Origin: Marinarcus sediminis | GTDB lineage: Bacteria > Campylobacterota > Campylobacteria > Campylobacterales > Arcobacteraceae | Reading direction: 5' to 3' | DNA: 64,000 nucleotides | Assembly: GCF_048571275.1 (NCBI RefSeq) | Contig: NZ_CP182357.1 | Location: 1,922,001 to 1,986,000 of the forward strand | In this document: positions 8,261 to 17,556 of the stretch, in pieces | Numbering within the stretch: position 1 is the first letter of the stretch | How the letters are laid out: every line of letters begins with the position of its first letter | Program-made: the position numbers and the translations under genes | The notes under the pieces: model-generated | Seen by the model: the letters and a program-made list of their open reading frames with translations, nothing else | The model's database searches: none | What the model was told of the DNA's origin: nothing

Positions 8261-11082
8261 CGTTTAAGTTCAGCCAACTCTTTTTCTAAATAGTAGCCTG
8301 TATATGAACCACTTTTTTTATGGTTTTGTGCCAATTGACTTGGTGTTCCCGTATCCACAATGAGTCCACCTTTATTTCCCCCATCTGGACCCATATCAAT
8401 GATCCAATCGGCATTTTTAATCACATCCATATTGTGCTCAATGACCAAAACAGAATTGCCCAAATCCACTAAATGGTGAAGTACTTTTGTCAATCTATCT
8501 ACGTCTGCAAAGTGTAGTCCCGTAGTGGGTTCGTCTAAAACATAGAGCGTATTTCCGGTATCTTTTTTACTTAACTCTTTAGAGAGTTTGATTCTTTGTG
8601 CTTCTCCACCACTTAATGTAACGGCATTTTGTCCTAACGTGATATATCCTAACCCCACATCATTGAGTGTTTCAAGTTTGGCATTGATTTTTGGAACTTT
8701 AGCAAAAAACTCTAAGGCTTCACTTACACTCATGTCTAACACATCTGCAATGGATTTTCCTTTGTATAAAATTTCCAAAGTTTGTGCATTGTATCGTTTC
8801 CCATGACAATCATCACATTTGACCATAATGTCAGGTAAGAAGTGCATCTCTATTTTAATCTCGCCTTCTCCTTGACACTTTTCACATCGTCCACCTTTGA
8901 CATTAAAAGAGAATCGTCCAATGGCATAACCACGAAGTTGTGCCTCTTTGGTTTTAGAAAATAGGGTTCTTAACTCATCCATAAGTCCGGTATAGGTTGC
9001 AGGATTACTTCTTGGTGTTCTTCCTATTGGGCTTTGATCAAGATAGATTACTTTGTCGAGTTTTTCTAAACCTTCAATGCTCACTCCATCAACTTTTTTC
9101 ACTTTCCGCGCATGGTTCAATAACTCTTTTGCAACAGGGAGTAGGGTTTGTAAAATCAATGAACTTTTTCCACTTCCACTGACTCCTGTAATGGCACAAA
9201 GATTTTTTAAAGGAATCTGCAGACTTAAATTTTTGATATTATTGAGTGTTACATTTTGAATTTCAATAAACTCTTCTTGTGGTCGAGCATAATAGTAATC
9301 AATTTTTTTCTTACCGGTCATATATTGTGCAGTAAGTGTTTTGGCTTTTTTCATTTTATCTAATGTTCCAGCAAAAACAATCTCTCCGCCATATTTACCC
9401 GCTTCTGGACCAATATCAACAATAAAATCAGCTGCTTGAATGGTCTCTTTATCGTGTTCAACAACAATAACGGTATTGCCTTTTTCTTGTAAGGCTCGAA
9501 GTGTTTTTATGAGTTTATTGGTATCTCGTTCATGCAGACCAATAGAGGGTTCATCTAAAACATACATGACCCCTGTTAATCCCGAACCAATTTGTGAAGC
9601 TACTCTTATTCTTTGGGCTTCTCCTCCTGAAATTGATCGTGCATCTCTTCCTAGAGTGATGTAGCCTAATCCCACATCATATAAGAAGTAGATTCTCTCT
9701 TTTATCTCTTTTAAAATGGGTGCAGCAATGAGTTTAAACTGTTCATTGAGATATTCAAAGTTTTTTTCATCTTGAAAAAAAGCATGGGACTCTTCAATGG
9801 GCATTGAGATAATTTCTGGAAGTGTTTTTTTGGCAACTTTTACAGCTTGAGAAGAGGGTTTTAATCGGTTCCCTCCACAATCGCTGCAACTCTTTTCTGT
9901 CATATAATCGCCCAAATCTTTTTCATCTTTGATCATATCATAAGCAATTTTGATGATACCTTCCCATTTTCTAGTAAGTTTATGTCGTTTCCAAAGAAAT
10001 TGAGCATCTTCTACTCCCCCATGTAAAATGGCTTTTTTCTGATGCTCTTGTAAATCCACAAATTTGGTATGGGTATCAATTTTTGCCGCTTCACAAAAGG
10101 CTTTCATCATTTTAAAGTAGTACCCTTTGTTAAAGCCATAAATGACTTTAATTGCACCATCTTCAATGGTGAGTTCTTCATCAATGATTTTTTTCATATC
10201 TAAGGTGTATCGAATACCTAATCCATCACAAGATGGACAAGCTCCTTTGGGTGAATTGAATGAAAAACTTAAGGGTTCCAGTGGTTCAAAAGAGATTTTA
10301 CAATCAAAACAAGCCATGTGTTCACTGTAGTGAATGTGTTGTTCTTGCAGTCCCACTTCATTATGATTCATCACTTCTATTTCCAGTTCACCAAAGCTCT
10401 CTTTGAGACCTTTTTCTACATCTTGAGCAATTCTTTGTCGATTTTCTTCTTTAATGACCACTCTGTCGATGACCACTTTAATGGTGTGCATTTGTGTTTT
10501 TGCCAATTCAAAATCTTCATCAAGTCTGACCATGACACCATCAATCATGGCTCGGACATACCCTTTATTTCGTAAAGCATCGAGTAAATCAGCAAAACTT
10601 CCTTTTTTACGATTAATTAAAGGAGATAAGATGACAATTTTTGACTCTTCAGGAAGACTCAATACTTGTTCAATGACATCTGATGAACTCATATGTGAAA
10701 TGGGTTTTCCACATTGATGGCAGTGTTGTTTTCCTACTCTTGCATATAAAAGTCTTAAGTAATCATAGACTTCTGTAATTGTACCCACAGTTGAACGAGG
10801 ATTTTTAGAAGTTGTTTTTTGATCAATGGCAATAGCAGGTGTGAGCCCTTCTATTCTTTCGACATCAGGTTTTCCTACTTTGTCTAAAAATTGTCTTGCA
10901 TATGCTGAGAGCGATTCGATGTATCTTCTTTGACCTTCAGCATAGAGAGTATCAAACGCCAGTGTCGATTTTCCAGAGCCACTGAGTCCTGTAAAAACAA
11001 TCAGTTTGTTTTTTGGAATTTCTAAATTAATATTTTTTAAATTATTCTCTTTAGCATTGAATATTTTGATTTTATCAGTCAT
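8257..11082 (-). CDS. uvrA: Excinuclease ABC subunit A
   Basis: UvrA is the damage-sensing ATPase dimer that loads UvrB in nucleotide excision repair. The 941-residue product is full length. Walker A motifs are at 32-40 (GLSGSGKST) and near 632 (GVSGSGKSS); ABC signatures SGGEAQRI lie near 487 and 827. Four CxxC zinc elements are visible, including CHQC, CFDC/CPSC, CSDC and the insertion CEKC...CDDC of the C-terminal half. Followed by the overlapping DUF309 gene. Confidence 0.97.
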   Translation of the reverse strand: MTDKIKIFNAKENNLKNINLEIPKNKLIVFTGLSGSGKSTLAFDTLYAEGQRRYIESLSAYARQFLDKVGKPDVERIEGLTPAIAIDQKTTSKNPRSTVGTITEVYDYLRLLYARVGKQHCHQCGKPISHMSSSDVIEQVLSLPEESKIVILSPLINRKKGSFADLLDALRNKGYVRAMIDGVMVRLDEDFELAKTQMHTIKVVIDRVVIKEENRQRIAQDVEKGLKESFGELEIEVMNHNEVGLQEQHIHYSEHMACFDCKISFEPLEPLSFSFNSPKGACPSCDGLGIRYTLDMKKIIDEELTIEDGAIKVIYGFNKGYYFKMMKAFCEAAKIDTHTKFVDLQEHQKKAILHGGVEDAQFLWKRHKLTRKWEGIIKIAYDMIKDEKDLGDYMTEKSCSDCGGNRLKPSSQAVKVAKKTLPEIISMPIEESHAFFQDEKNFEYLNEQFKLIAAPILKEIKERIYFLYDVGLGYITLGRDARSISGGEAQRIRVASQIGSGLTGVMYVLDEPSIGLHERDTNKLIKTLRALQEKGNTVIVVEHDKETIQAADFIVDIGPEAGKYGGEIVFAGTLDKMKKAKTLTAQYMTGKKKIDYYYARPQEEFIEIQNVTLNNIKNLSLQIPLKNLCAITGVSGSGKSSLILQTLLPVAKELLNHARKVKKVDGVSIEGLEKLDKVIYLDQSPIGRTPRSNPATYTGLMDELRTLFSKTKEAQLRGYAIGRFSFNVKGGRCEKCQGEGEIKIEMHFLPDIMVKCDDCHGKRYNAQTLEILYKGKSIADVLDMSVSEALEFFAKVPKINAKLETLNDVGLGYITLGQNAVTLSGGEAQRIKLSKELSKKDTGNTLYVLDEPTTGLHFADVDRLTKVLHHLVDLGNSVLVIEHNMDVIKNADWIIDMGPDGGNKGGLIVDTGTPSQLAQNHKKSGSYTGYYLEKELAELKR

Positions 11083-11209
11083 TCTTGTCCTTATATAAAG
11101 TGGCTATTATATCCAATCAAAGTGTTTATTAAAGTTAAAGTAAATGGTTTAAATAATGATAATAAGCAAAAGGAAATTTTAACAATTGATTTGGAGGCAA
11201 AAAGAGAAA

Positions 11210-11240
11210 CTATGTTATATAAATGTTTTATATAACATAG
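11210..11240 (-). terminator. Terminator hairpin at end of ubiX-tauE operon
   Basis: Perfect 14-bp inverted repeat (11210-11223 with 11227-11240) with a three-base loop. It includes the stop of the TauE-like gene; the minus-strand RNA continues into a T-rich stretch (GTTTCTCTTTTT). The stem is almost all A-T, so its strength is uncertain. Confidence 0.6.
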
Positions 11241-11955
11241 CGACAAAGATAAGAATATACATAATCATCGTATATTTTTTATACGATTTAATTGTGATAA
11301 TGGCTTTGGTTTTAATCCCAAAAAAGACACCCACCAATGAAGCAATTCCAACAACAGTTCCTTCAAAATAGAGCATTTGACCTCCCAAAGAGAGTGAGAC
11401 AAATCCCGCAATAGAACTGAATATGATAAAGAAAAGTGCTAAAGAAGTTGCTTCTTTAATGTTATAATATAAAAAACCAACCAAAACAGGTGTGAGCATA
11501 ATAGAACCTCCCACACCAATACTCATGGCAATCATTCCAATAATAAAACCAATAAAAAAGAGCATAAAAGGGTTGTGGTTTTCATGGTTGTCAAGGGCAT
11601 CGCTTGTTTTTGTAAATCCCACTTTATAAATGGCAAAAGCAACTACGACAATAAAAAGATGTTGCAAGGTAAGGCTTGAAAATGTTTTTAAAATCAGACT
11701 GCTTTGCAGACCTCCTAAAAAGCCTCCAATACCAATAATTAATCCATCTTTTACTTTTAAGAGATTGTGTCTAAAATTTAAGAATGAACCAAAAATTGAA
11801 CTGAAAACCATCTGCATAATAGAGATGGCAACGGCATGTTTCATATCAAAACCAGCAAAAAGCAGTATTGGAACGAGTATCATTCCCCCGCCAACGCCAA
11901 AAAAGCCAGAGATAAACCCAGCAAATGTTCCAAATAAAAGCAGTTCGGCTATCAT
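11215..11955 (-). CDS. TauE/SafE-family sulfite/anion permease
   Basis: A 246-residue membrane protein with about eight hydrophobic segments and the family hallmark glycine motif GFISGFFGVGGGMILVP near residues 13-30, repeated in the second half as IAMSIGVGGSIMLTP. TauE/SafE proteins move sulfite, sulfoacetate or related anions. Its ATG overlaps the cysE stop (TAATG), which ties it to sulfur assimilation, so sulfite or a sulfur anion is a reasonable substrate guess. Last gene of the operon. Confidence 0.85.
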   Translation of the reverse strand: MIAELLLFGTFAGFISGFFGVGGGMILVPILLFAGFDMKHAVAISIMQMVFSSIFGSFLNFRHNLLKVKDGLIIGIGGFLGGLQSSLILKTFSSLTLQHLFIVVVAFAIYKVGFTKTSDALDNHENHNPFMLFFIGFIIGMIAMSIGVGGSIMLTPVLVGFLYYNIKEATSLALFFIIFSSIAGFVSLSLGGQMLYFEGTVVGIASLVGVFFGIKTKAIITIKSYKKYTMIMYILIFVAMLYKTFI

Positions 11956-12692
11956 TACTTAATCGAATTCATTGCGGAAATAAATTTTTTATAGATGCAC
12001 TCCAACTCTTTGTCTTCGTCACTTAAGTCAATGCCATCAAATTTTTTAATGGCATGCTCTAAAACAGCCACTCGTTTTAACAGATATTCAAACATCTCTT
12101 TGTTGATGTCAGGTAAATCAGCATGGTTGAGTTTATTGTTTTGATCTTCACGTTTAATGACTTTAGCTGGAACTCCTACTGCCGTACAATTTTTTGGAAC
12201 ATCACAAATAACAACAGAGTTTGCTCCAATTTTACAATTCTTTCCGATGGTGATATTTCCAAGAACTTTCGCGCCACTTCCAATGACTGAGTTTGATTTA
12301 ATTGTGGGGTGTCGTTTCCCTTTATTTAAACTTACTCCACCTAAGGTTACTCCTTGGTAAATGAGTACATCATCTTCAACAATTGCTGTTGCTCCAATGA
12401 CCACACCAATACCATGGTCTATAAAAACTCTTCTTCCAATAGTACAAGCAGGGTGAATATCCATATGGGTTAAAAATTGACTGAGACCACTGATGAATCG
12501 AGCGAGTACTTTCCAATTTTTATTATACAGTCGGTGAGCAATTCTGTAATTAATAATAGCCCAAACACCAGGATAGTTAAAAAGTAACTCTAAACTTGAA
12601 TCTAAAGCGGGGTCGTTGAGTTTAGGGACAATAAAATCTTCTTTAATTTGCTTCCATAAACTTAATGGCTGATGGTTTAACTCTTCTTGCAT
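11955..12692 (-). CDS. cysE: Serine O-acetyltransferase
   Basis: Makes O-acetyl-L-serine from serine and acetyl-CoA, the first step of cysteine synthesis. The 245-residue product has the N-terminal helical SAT domain (FNYPGVWAIINYRIAHRLY) and a left-handed beta-helix of hexapeptide repeats from about 95 to 180 (IHPACTIGRRVFIDHGIGVV, GGVSLNKGKRHPTI). The catalytic His is in DHGIGVVIG. A C-terminal helical tail of about 45 residues follows. It starts one base after the speA stop and overlaps the TauE-like gene. Confidence 0.95.
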   Translation of the reverse strand: MQEELNHQPLSLWKQIKEDFIVPKLNDPALDSSLELLFNYPGVWAIINYRIAHRLYNKNWKVLARFISGLSQFLTHMDIHPACTIGRRVFIDHGIGVVIGATAIVEDDVLIYQGVTLGGVSLNKGKRHPTIKSNSVIGSGAKVLGNITIGKNCKIGANSVVICDVPKNCTAVGVPAKVIKREDQNNKLNHADLPDINKEMFEYLLKRVAVLEHAIKKFDGIDLSDEDKELECIYKKFISAMNSIK

Positions 12693-12693
12693 A

Positions 12694-14487
12694 TTAACTC
12701 CAAGTTGTTTTTAAGTAGTTGTTATCATTTAAATATTGTTCAACTACTTTATATGAGTCACTGTTTAACTTTTTCTGAAGAATGGTTCTGATCTCTTCTG
12801 TGTCATAATCAATGTCTTCTAAAATATCAATTATTTTTTGTGATTCACATATTTTTTCCAGTTTCATTTCACCGTTTTCAAATACAATATTAATCTCTGT
12901 TGGGTGCGAAAACAAATTGTGTTTCATTCCCAAAATATCTTGATAGGCTCCGACCAAAAAGAAAGCAAGATAATACTCTTCTTTACTTAAATCAACATCA
13001 TGTAAATAGAGAGGTTTTCTTGGATTAAATGGAATCTCTCCATCACTGTCACAAGTAATATCCCATAAGCTTGCACTTCTTGTTGGTTTTTTATTAAGAT
13101 GGGTAATTGGCATAACAGGAAACTCCTGTGCGATTCCCCAGAAGTCAGGGAGTGATTGGAAAATAGAGAAGTTTAAAAGATATTTTTCTTGAATTTTATT
13201 GTCAATTCTTTTAAGTTCATCATAATCATCGACTTCTAAAAAGCAGATGGCTTTTTTTATAATCAGATGAGTGAGAATCTCTGCATTTGAACGATCTTCC
13301 AAATCTATATACCCCAAATCAAAAAGTTTTAAAAGTGATTCAAGGTGATCAATGGAATCGTGCATATACTCCAATGCCATTTTAGAATTGATGTCATTAT
13401 ATAGAGCATTTAACTCTTCAATCAATGGCGGATTTTTCTCTTTTAACCGTAGATGTTCGGCTTCATACTCTGCTGAAAAAAGTTCAAGTACGGGAGCTAT
13501 AAGAACCGTAGAATTGGCGGCAATAAAGCGACCTGATTCGGTATAAATATCGGGTTCTTCAACACTCTTTTGTTTGGCAATATTTTTGAGTGTAAAAATA
13601 ACATCATTGGCAAACTCTTGCATAGAGTAGTTGATGCTCTTTTTAAATTGAGAATACTCAATGGCCAAACCACCACCAATATTAATTGCTTTTAAATTCG
13701 TTGCACCCAGGTTTTTAAGTTCAGCGTAAATATGACCAGACTCTTTAAGTGCTTTTTTCAAAGGTTTGATATTGGTCATGGATGAACCAATATGAAAGTG
13801 AATCATGGTTAATTTCTCTTTTAATCCATGATCTTCAAGCATTTCATACGCTTGTAATATCTCAGTAGAACTTAATCCAAATTTTGAGTCAATTCCTCCA
13901 CTTTTTGCCCAAACACCACCACCTTGGTTAAACAATCGAACGCGTAAACCAATGTTAGGAGAGGTGAGGTTGGTCTCTTTTTTAACTTCTAAAATGGTTT
14001 CTAATTCGTTGAGCCCTTCTATAATTAAAGTAATATCATGACCCATTTGTTTGGCAATAAAGCCCAAATGAATCATCTCTTTGTCTTTAAATCCATTAAC
14101 GGTTATTGGGGCATTTTTATTAAATGTCATGGCAATAAACAGCTCAGCTTTACTTCCTGCTTCTAGTCCATAATTGTATTTTTCACCCGCTTCAATTAAT
14201 GGGTGTAAAAAGTTTGGCAATTGATTGACTTTCAGTGGGAAAACAGCATGAAATTTCCCATTATAGTTGTACTCATTAATTGCATTATCATAAAGTGTAA
14301 AAAGTTTGTCAATCTGCAGTTTTGTTAAGTGTGGAAATCGTAATAACAAAGGCCCTTTATAGTCTTGTTCTCGTATATCTTTAACTAAGTTAATTAATGC
14401 AGGTTTTGATTTATGGTTGACTTTTAGTAAACCGTTCTCAATTATAAAATTATTCTCTCCCCAGATATCAATACCATAATTTTCCAA
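12694..14487 (-). CDS. speA: Biosynthetic arginine decarboxylase
   Basis: PLP enzyme converting arginine to agmatine for polyamine synthesis. The 597-residue protein is shorter than E. coli SpeA (about 658) but covers the TIM barrel and C-terminal beta domain. The PLP lysine is K86 in FPLKVNQLPN, followed by AGSKAEL; HFHIGSS and NIGGGLAIEYS are the expected barrel motifs, and the C-terminal domain has WDITCDSDGE with the catalytic cysteine. Start is TTG at 14487, two bases after the hisS stop. C-terminal part is leaner than the E. coli form. Confidence 0.93.
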   Translation of the reverse strand: MENYGIDIWGENNFIIENGLLKVNHKSKPALINLVKDIREQDYKGPLLLRFPHLTKLQIDKLFTLYDNAINEYNYNGKFHAVFPLKVNQLPNFLHPLIEAGEKYNYGLEAGSKAELFIAMTFNKNAPITVNGFKDKEMIHLGFIAKQMGHDITLIIEGLNELETILEVKKETNLTSPNIGLRVRLFNQGGGVWAKSGGIDSKFGLSSTEILQAYEMLEDHGLKEKLTMIHFHIGSSMTNIKPLKKALKESGHIYAELKNLGATNLKAINIGGGLAIEYSQFKKSINYSMQEFANDVIFTLKNIAKQKSVEEPDIYTESGRFIAANSTVLIAPVLELFSAEYEAEHLRLKEKNPPLIEELNALYNDINSKMALEYMHDSIDHLESLLKLFDLGYIDLEDRSNAEILTHLIIKKAICFLEVDDYDELKRIDNKIQEKYLLNFSIFQSLPDFWGIAQEFPVMPITHLNKKPTRSASLWDITCDSDGEIPFNPRKPLYLHDVDLSKEEYYLAFFLVGAYQDILGMKHNLFSHPTEINIVFENGEMKLEKICESQKIIDILEDIDYDTEEIRTILQKKLNSDSYKVVEQYLNDNNYLKTTWS

Positions 14488-14489
14488 AA

Positions 14490-15707
14490 TTATATGTCCT
14501 TTACAAATAGTGTTTTTTCTTCTTTTGAAATGAGATTTTTCAGTACTATTGTACCATTTTTTAACTCTTCCTCACCTATTATTGCCATTACTGTAGCACC
14601 CAATTTTTCTGCATTCTTAAAATGTTTATTAAACCCTCTTGGCGTATATTCTATTGAGCATTTTACGCTTTTTCTTTTAATTGAAGCAGCTTCAAATGCG
14701 GCATCCACACAAGATTCACTTAATGCACCAAAATAGTAGTGTTCTTCTTGTGTTTGATTCATTTTAATCAGCTCCCAAATCCGTTCAATTCCAATGGCAA
14801 ATCCAATGGCAGGAGTGGCTCTTCCGCCTAAAAACTCAACCAATCTGTCATATCTTCCACCACCGGCAATGGCACTTTGTGCGCCGATTTCATCACTGAC
14901 AAACTCGAATGCAGTTTGCGTATAATAATCCAAACCACGAACCAAGTTTGAATCTATATCAAAATTTACATTATTAAGCGTTAAAATGGCTTTTAATTTT
15001 TCAAAATTCGCATCGCATGTTGGGCATAAGTTGTTGGTAATTTTAGGCGCATCAACCAAGAGTGTTTTACACTTTTCATTTTTGCAATCTAAAACTCGAA
15101 TAGGATTTGTCTCAATTCTTTTGTTACAATCTTCACAAAGTTCCGTTCGTATGTTACTTAAATATTGAACCAAACTTGTTTTATAAGGTGGCATACACTC
15201 TTTACACCCTAAGGAATTAAGTTGCAGTTTGAATCTGATGCCACAAAAATCTAAAATATCTTTGATAAGTAAGATGACATTGGCATCTTCATAAACAGAG
15301 TCCACACCAAACGATTCACAACCAAATTGGTGAAATTGTCTTAATCTTCCTTTTTGTGGTCGTTCATACCGAAACATAGAACCAAAGTAGAAATACCGAT
15401 ACACTCCACCTGCACGGTCAAGTTTATTTTGCACAAAACTTCGTACAACTCCTGCTGTACCCTCTGGTCTTAAGCAGACATCATTCTCACCTTTATCAAT
15501 AAATTGATACATCTCTTTGTTAACAATATCACTGCTCTCCCCAACACTTCTTTTAAAAAGTGCTGTTTCTTCTAAAATGGGTGTTTCAAGATAGGTATAA
15601 CCATATCTTTTGGCTATTTTAGAAGCATTTTCAATAAAATAGGTAAAAAGTTCACTCTCTTCATTTAAAATATCTTTCATTCCCCGTAGGCTTTGAATAT
15701 TACTCAT
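14490..15707 (-). CDS. hisS: Histidyl-tRNA synthetase
   Basis: Class II aminoacyl-tRNA synthetase, 405 residues. Motif 1 region and YLETPILEETALF at the start, motif 2 FRYERPQKGRLRQFHQFG near 115-130, the histidine-specific GLDYYTQTAFEF near 255, and motif 3 AIGFAIGIER near 300; the anticodon domain follows. The start overlaps the tmk stop by eight bases. A CxxC pair set (CEDC, CPTC) in the insertion domain suggests zinc binding. Confidence 0.96.
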   Translation of the reverse strand: MSNIQSLRGMKDILNEESELFTYFIENASKIAKRYGYTYLETPILEETALFKRSVGESSDIVNKEMYQFIDKGENDVCLRPEGTAGVVRSFVQNKLDRAGGVYRYFYFGSMFRYERPQKGRLRQFHQFGCESFGVDSVYEDANVILLIKDILDFCGIRFKLQLNSLGCKECMPPYKTSLVQYLSNIRTELCEDCNKRIETNPIRVLDCKNEKCKTLLVDAPKITNNLCPTCDANFEKLKAILTLNNVNFDIDSNLVRGLDYYTQTAFEFVSDEIGAQSAIAGGGRYDRLVEFLGGRATPAIGFAIGIERIWELIKMNQTQEEHYYFGALSESCVDAAFEAASIKRKSVKCSIEYTPRGFNKHFKNAEKLGATVMAIIGEEELKNGTIVLKNLISKEEKTLFVKDI

Positions 15708-16266
15708 TTATAAAATCCTTAATTCTCTTTGCAATTTCTTCTATACTTAAACTGGCATCTATAAACAGATGATTAATCTTTAAAAGTTCTATGGTATGTT
15801 TCATTCTTTTTTGAATATCTAAAAGATACTCTATTCCTCGTGATTCAATGTTATCATGCTCTTTTTGTGATAACCTTGATATGAGTTCTTCTTTGCTTAA
15901 TTCCAGTAAAATAACATGAGTTGGCAGCAGATTGTTTGTTGCAATTAAATTCAAAGTTGTTACTATTTCTAAAGGAAGATTAGAAGCATATGCAATACCG
16001 CTGATCATACTTCTGTCACTGATGACCATGTTATTTATATTGGGCTTTATGATCTCTTCAATGTGTTCTGCACGGTCTGCTAAAAACAGAAACATTTCGG
16101 CAATATTTGATTTGGCTTCTCCATTTAAAACCATACGTCTAAGTTCCAAGCCAATTTTTGTACCACCGGGTTCTTTGGTGAAAATAGCGGTAGGATTATT
16201 CTGTTTTAAAATATCTAATTGAGTCGATTTTCCTGCTGTATCAATACCTTCAATAACTATATACAT
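15700..16266 (-). CDS. tmk: Thymidylate kinase
   Basis: Phosphorylates dTMP to dTDP. 188 residues, within the 185-215 range of the family. Walker A is at 6-14 (EGIDTAGKS), the DRX motif is SDRSMISG near 85, and LID residues are in the RLSQKEHDNIESR stretch. The ATG lies inside the end of coaD, overlapping by ten bases, and the 3' end overlaps hisS, so this operon is translationally coupled. Confidence 0.94.
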   Translation of the reverse strand: MYIVIEGIDTAGKSTQLDILKQNNPTAIFTKEPGGTKIGLELRRMVLNGEAKSNIAEMFLFLADRAEHIEEIIKPNINNMVISDRSMISGIAYASNLPLEIVTTLNLIATNNLLPTHVILLELSKEELISRLSQKEHDNIESRGIEYLLDIQKRMKHTIELLKINHLFIDASLSIEEIAKRIKDFINE

Positions 16267-16754
16267 GGTAAAATTTCCTTTGGTACAAGGTGCTCAAATT
16301 TACCTTTAAATGTGATGATTTCTCTCACAATTGTTGATGAAACAAAGGCATTTTCAAGTGTTGGCATGAGATAGAGTGTTTCAATATTTTTGTTAATAGA
16401 AGAGTTAGCATAGCCCATTTGGAGTTCATATTCAAAATCAGATACGGCTCGTAATCCTCGAATAATGGTATTAACAGATAACTCAGTTGCCAAATCAACC
16501 AAAAGCGTATTAAAGCCAACTACTGTGACTCCCTTGAGTCCAACAATTGCTGCTTTTGCAAATTCAACTCTTTTTTCGTGTGAAAACATAGGTGCTTTTC
16601 TCTCACTTTTAGCCACAGCGATAATGACTTCATCAAAGATTTTAGTTGCACGTCGGATAATATCCATATGACCTTTTGTAATTGGATCAAATGTTCCACT
16701 ATAGATTGCACGTCTGTATGAGGCAATTACTTCGCTGTTTTCTTTTTCTGCCAT
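16257..16754 (-). CDS. coaD: Phosphopantetheine adenylyltransferase
   Basis: Fourth step of coenzyme A synthesis, joining 4'-phosphopantetheine with ATP. 165 residues with the nucleotidyltransferase motif SGTFDPITKGHMDII (T/HxGH type) and the RGLRAVSDFEYELQM motif. It carries about ten extra N-terminal residues before the usual RRAIYSGTFD start. A GGGAG ribosome site seven bases before the ATG supports this start; that site lies in the last codons of ubiX. Confidence 0.95.
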   Translation of the reverse strand: MAEKENSEVIASYRRAIYSGTFDPITKGHMDIIRRATKIFDEVIIAVAKSERKAPMFSHEKRVEFAKAAIVGLKGVTVVGFNTLLVDLATELSVNTIIRGLRAVSDFEYELQMGYANSSINKNIETLYLMPTLENAFVSSTIVREIITFKGKFEHLVPKEILPCI

Positions 16755-16758
16755 AGAT

Positions 16759-17307
16759 TTACTCCCATCGTTTATATAAATTATTATCTATTTTTAACAA
16801 ATCAAACCATTTTCCTATAAGAAAATTTTCCATATCTTCTAGGTTTTGTTGGTTTGAATAATATCCTAAAGTAGGGGGTGCAATTGTAATACCCAACACA
16901 GAAAGTTTATGCATATTTTCTAATGCTATGGGACTAAAAGGCATCTCTCTTGGAGCAAGGATTATATTTCTTTTCTCTTTTAACATGACACTAAAAGCTC
17001 TTGTTATTAAATTATCTGCGATACCAACTGCACATTTTGCAAGGGTGTTCATGGAACAAGGAAGAATAATCATGGCATCAGTTTTGAATGAACCAGAAGC
17101 AATACAAGCTCCAATGTCACTCTCTTTTAAAAGTGTGAAATTTTGATTTTTAATATCTTTGTAAAGCAGATTGTTTTCAAGTTTTAAAGCAAGAATTGCA
17201 CTGCTTGAAAACACAACATAGGTCTCAATATTTGAAGGGAGTTTCTCTAAAAATTTTAGGCTCAAGTTTATGCCGCTTGCACCAGTAATTGCAACAATTA
17301 ATTTCAA
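16759..17307 (-). CDS. ubiX: UbiX-family flavin prenyltransferase
   Basis: UbiX makes the prenylated FMN cofactor used by UbiD decarboxylases. 182 residues with the N-terminal ITGASGINLSLKFLE flavin-binding loop, the PCSMNTLAKCAVGIADNLITRA core and a REMPFSPIALENM motif. In futalosine-pathway bacteria such as this one (mqnC is in the window), the partner decarboxylase may act in menaquinone rather than ubiquinone synthesis; that is inference. First gene of the ubiX-coaD-tmk-hisS-speA-cysE-tauE operon. Confidence 0.9.
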   Translation of the reverse strand: MKLIVAITGASGINLSLKFLEKLPSNIETYVVFSSSAILALKLENNLLYKDIKNQNFTLLKESDIGACIASGSFKTDAMIILPCSMNTLAKCAVGIADNLITRAFSVMLKEKRNIILAPREMPFSPIALENMHKLSVLGITIAPPTLGYYSNQQNLEDMENFLIGKWFDLLKIDNNLYKRWE

Positions 17308-17504
17308 ATTATAAACCTTGTGATTATCTCTTATAAAGAAGCGATTTTAGCAAAATTTAACTTTTTTTTCAAGTTGTATAACAATATGAGGTCTTTCATA
17401 ATAAAAAAGAGTTCAAGAAGGCATTATTTATAGGCATTTCTTAAGTTTAGTTTAAAAATATAAATGTTAACATTACGTATAAGTTAAATTAAAATATATT
17501 CTAT

Positions 17505-17541
17505 ATTTTGTATTAATATAAAATATTATATATTACAAAAT
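17505..17541 (+). promoter_or_regulatory. Inverted repeat around promoter of recombinase-like gene
   Basis: Perfect 8-bp inverted repeat: ATTTTGTA at 17505-17512 and TACAAAAT at 17534-17541, 29 bases apart and ending 15 bases before the ATG. The AT-rich space between them would hold the -10 region. This looks like a dimer operator; autoregulation by the downstream protein is inference. The rest of the 249-base gap (17308-17556) is AT-rich with nothing else I can name. Confidence 0.35.
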
Positions 17542-17556
17542 GTTAAAGGAAATAAA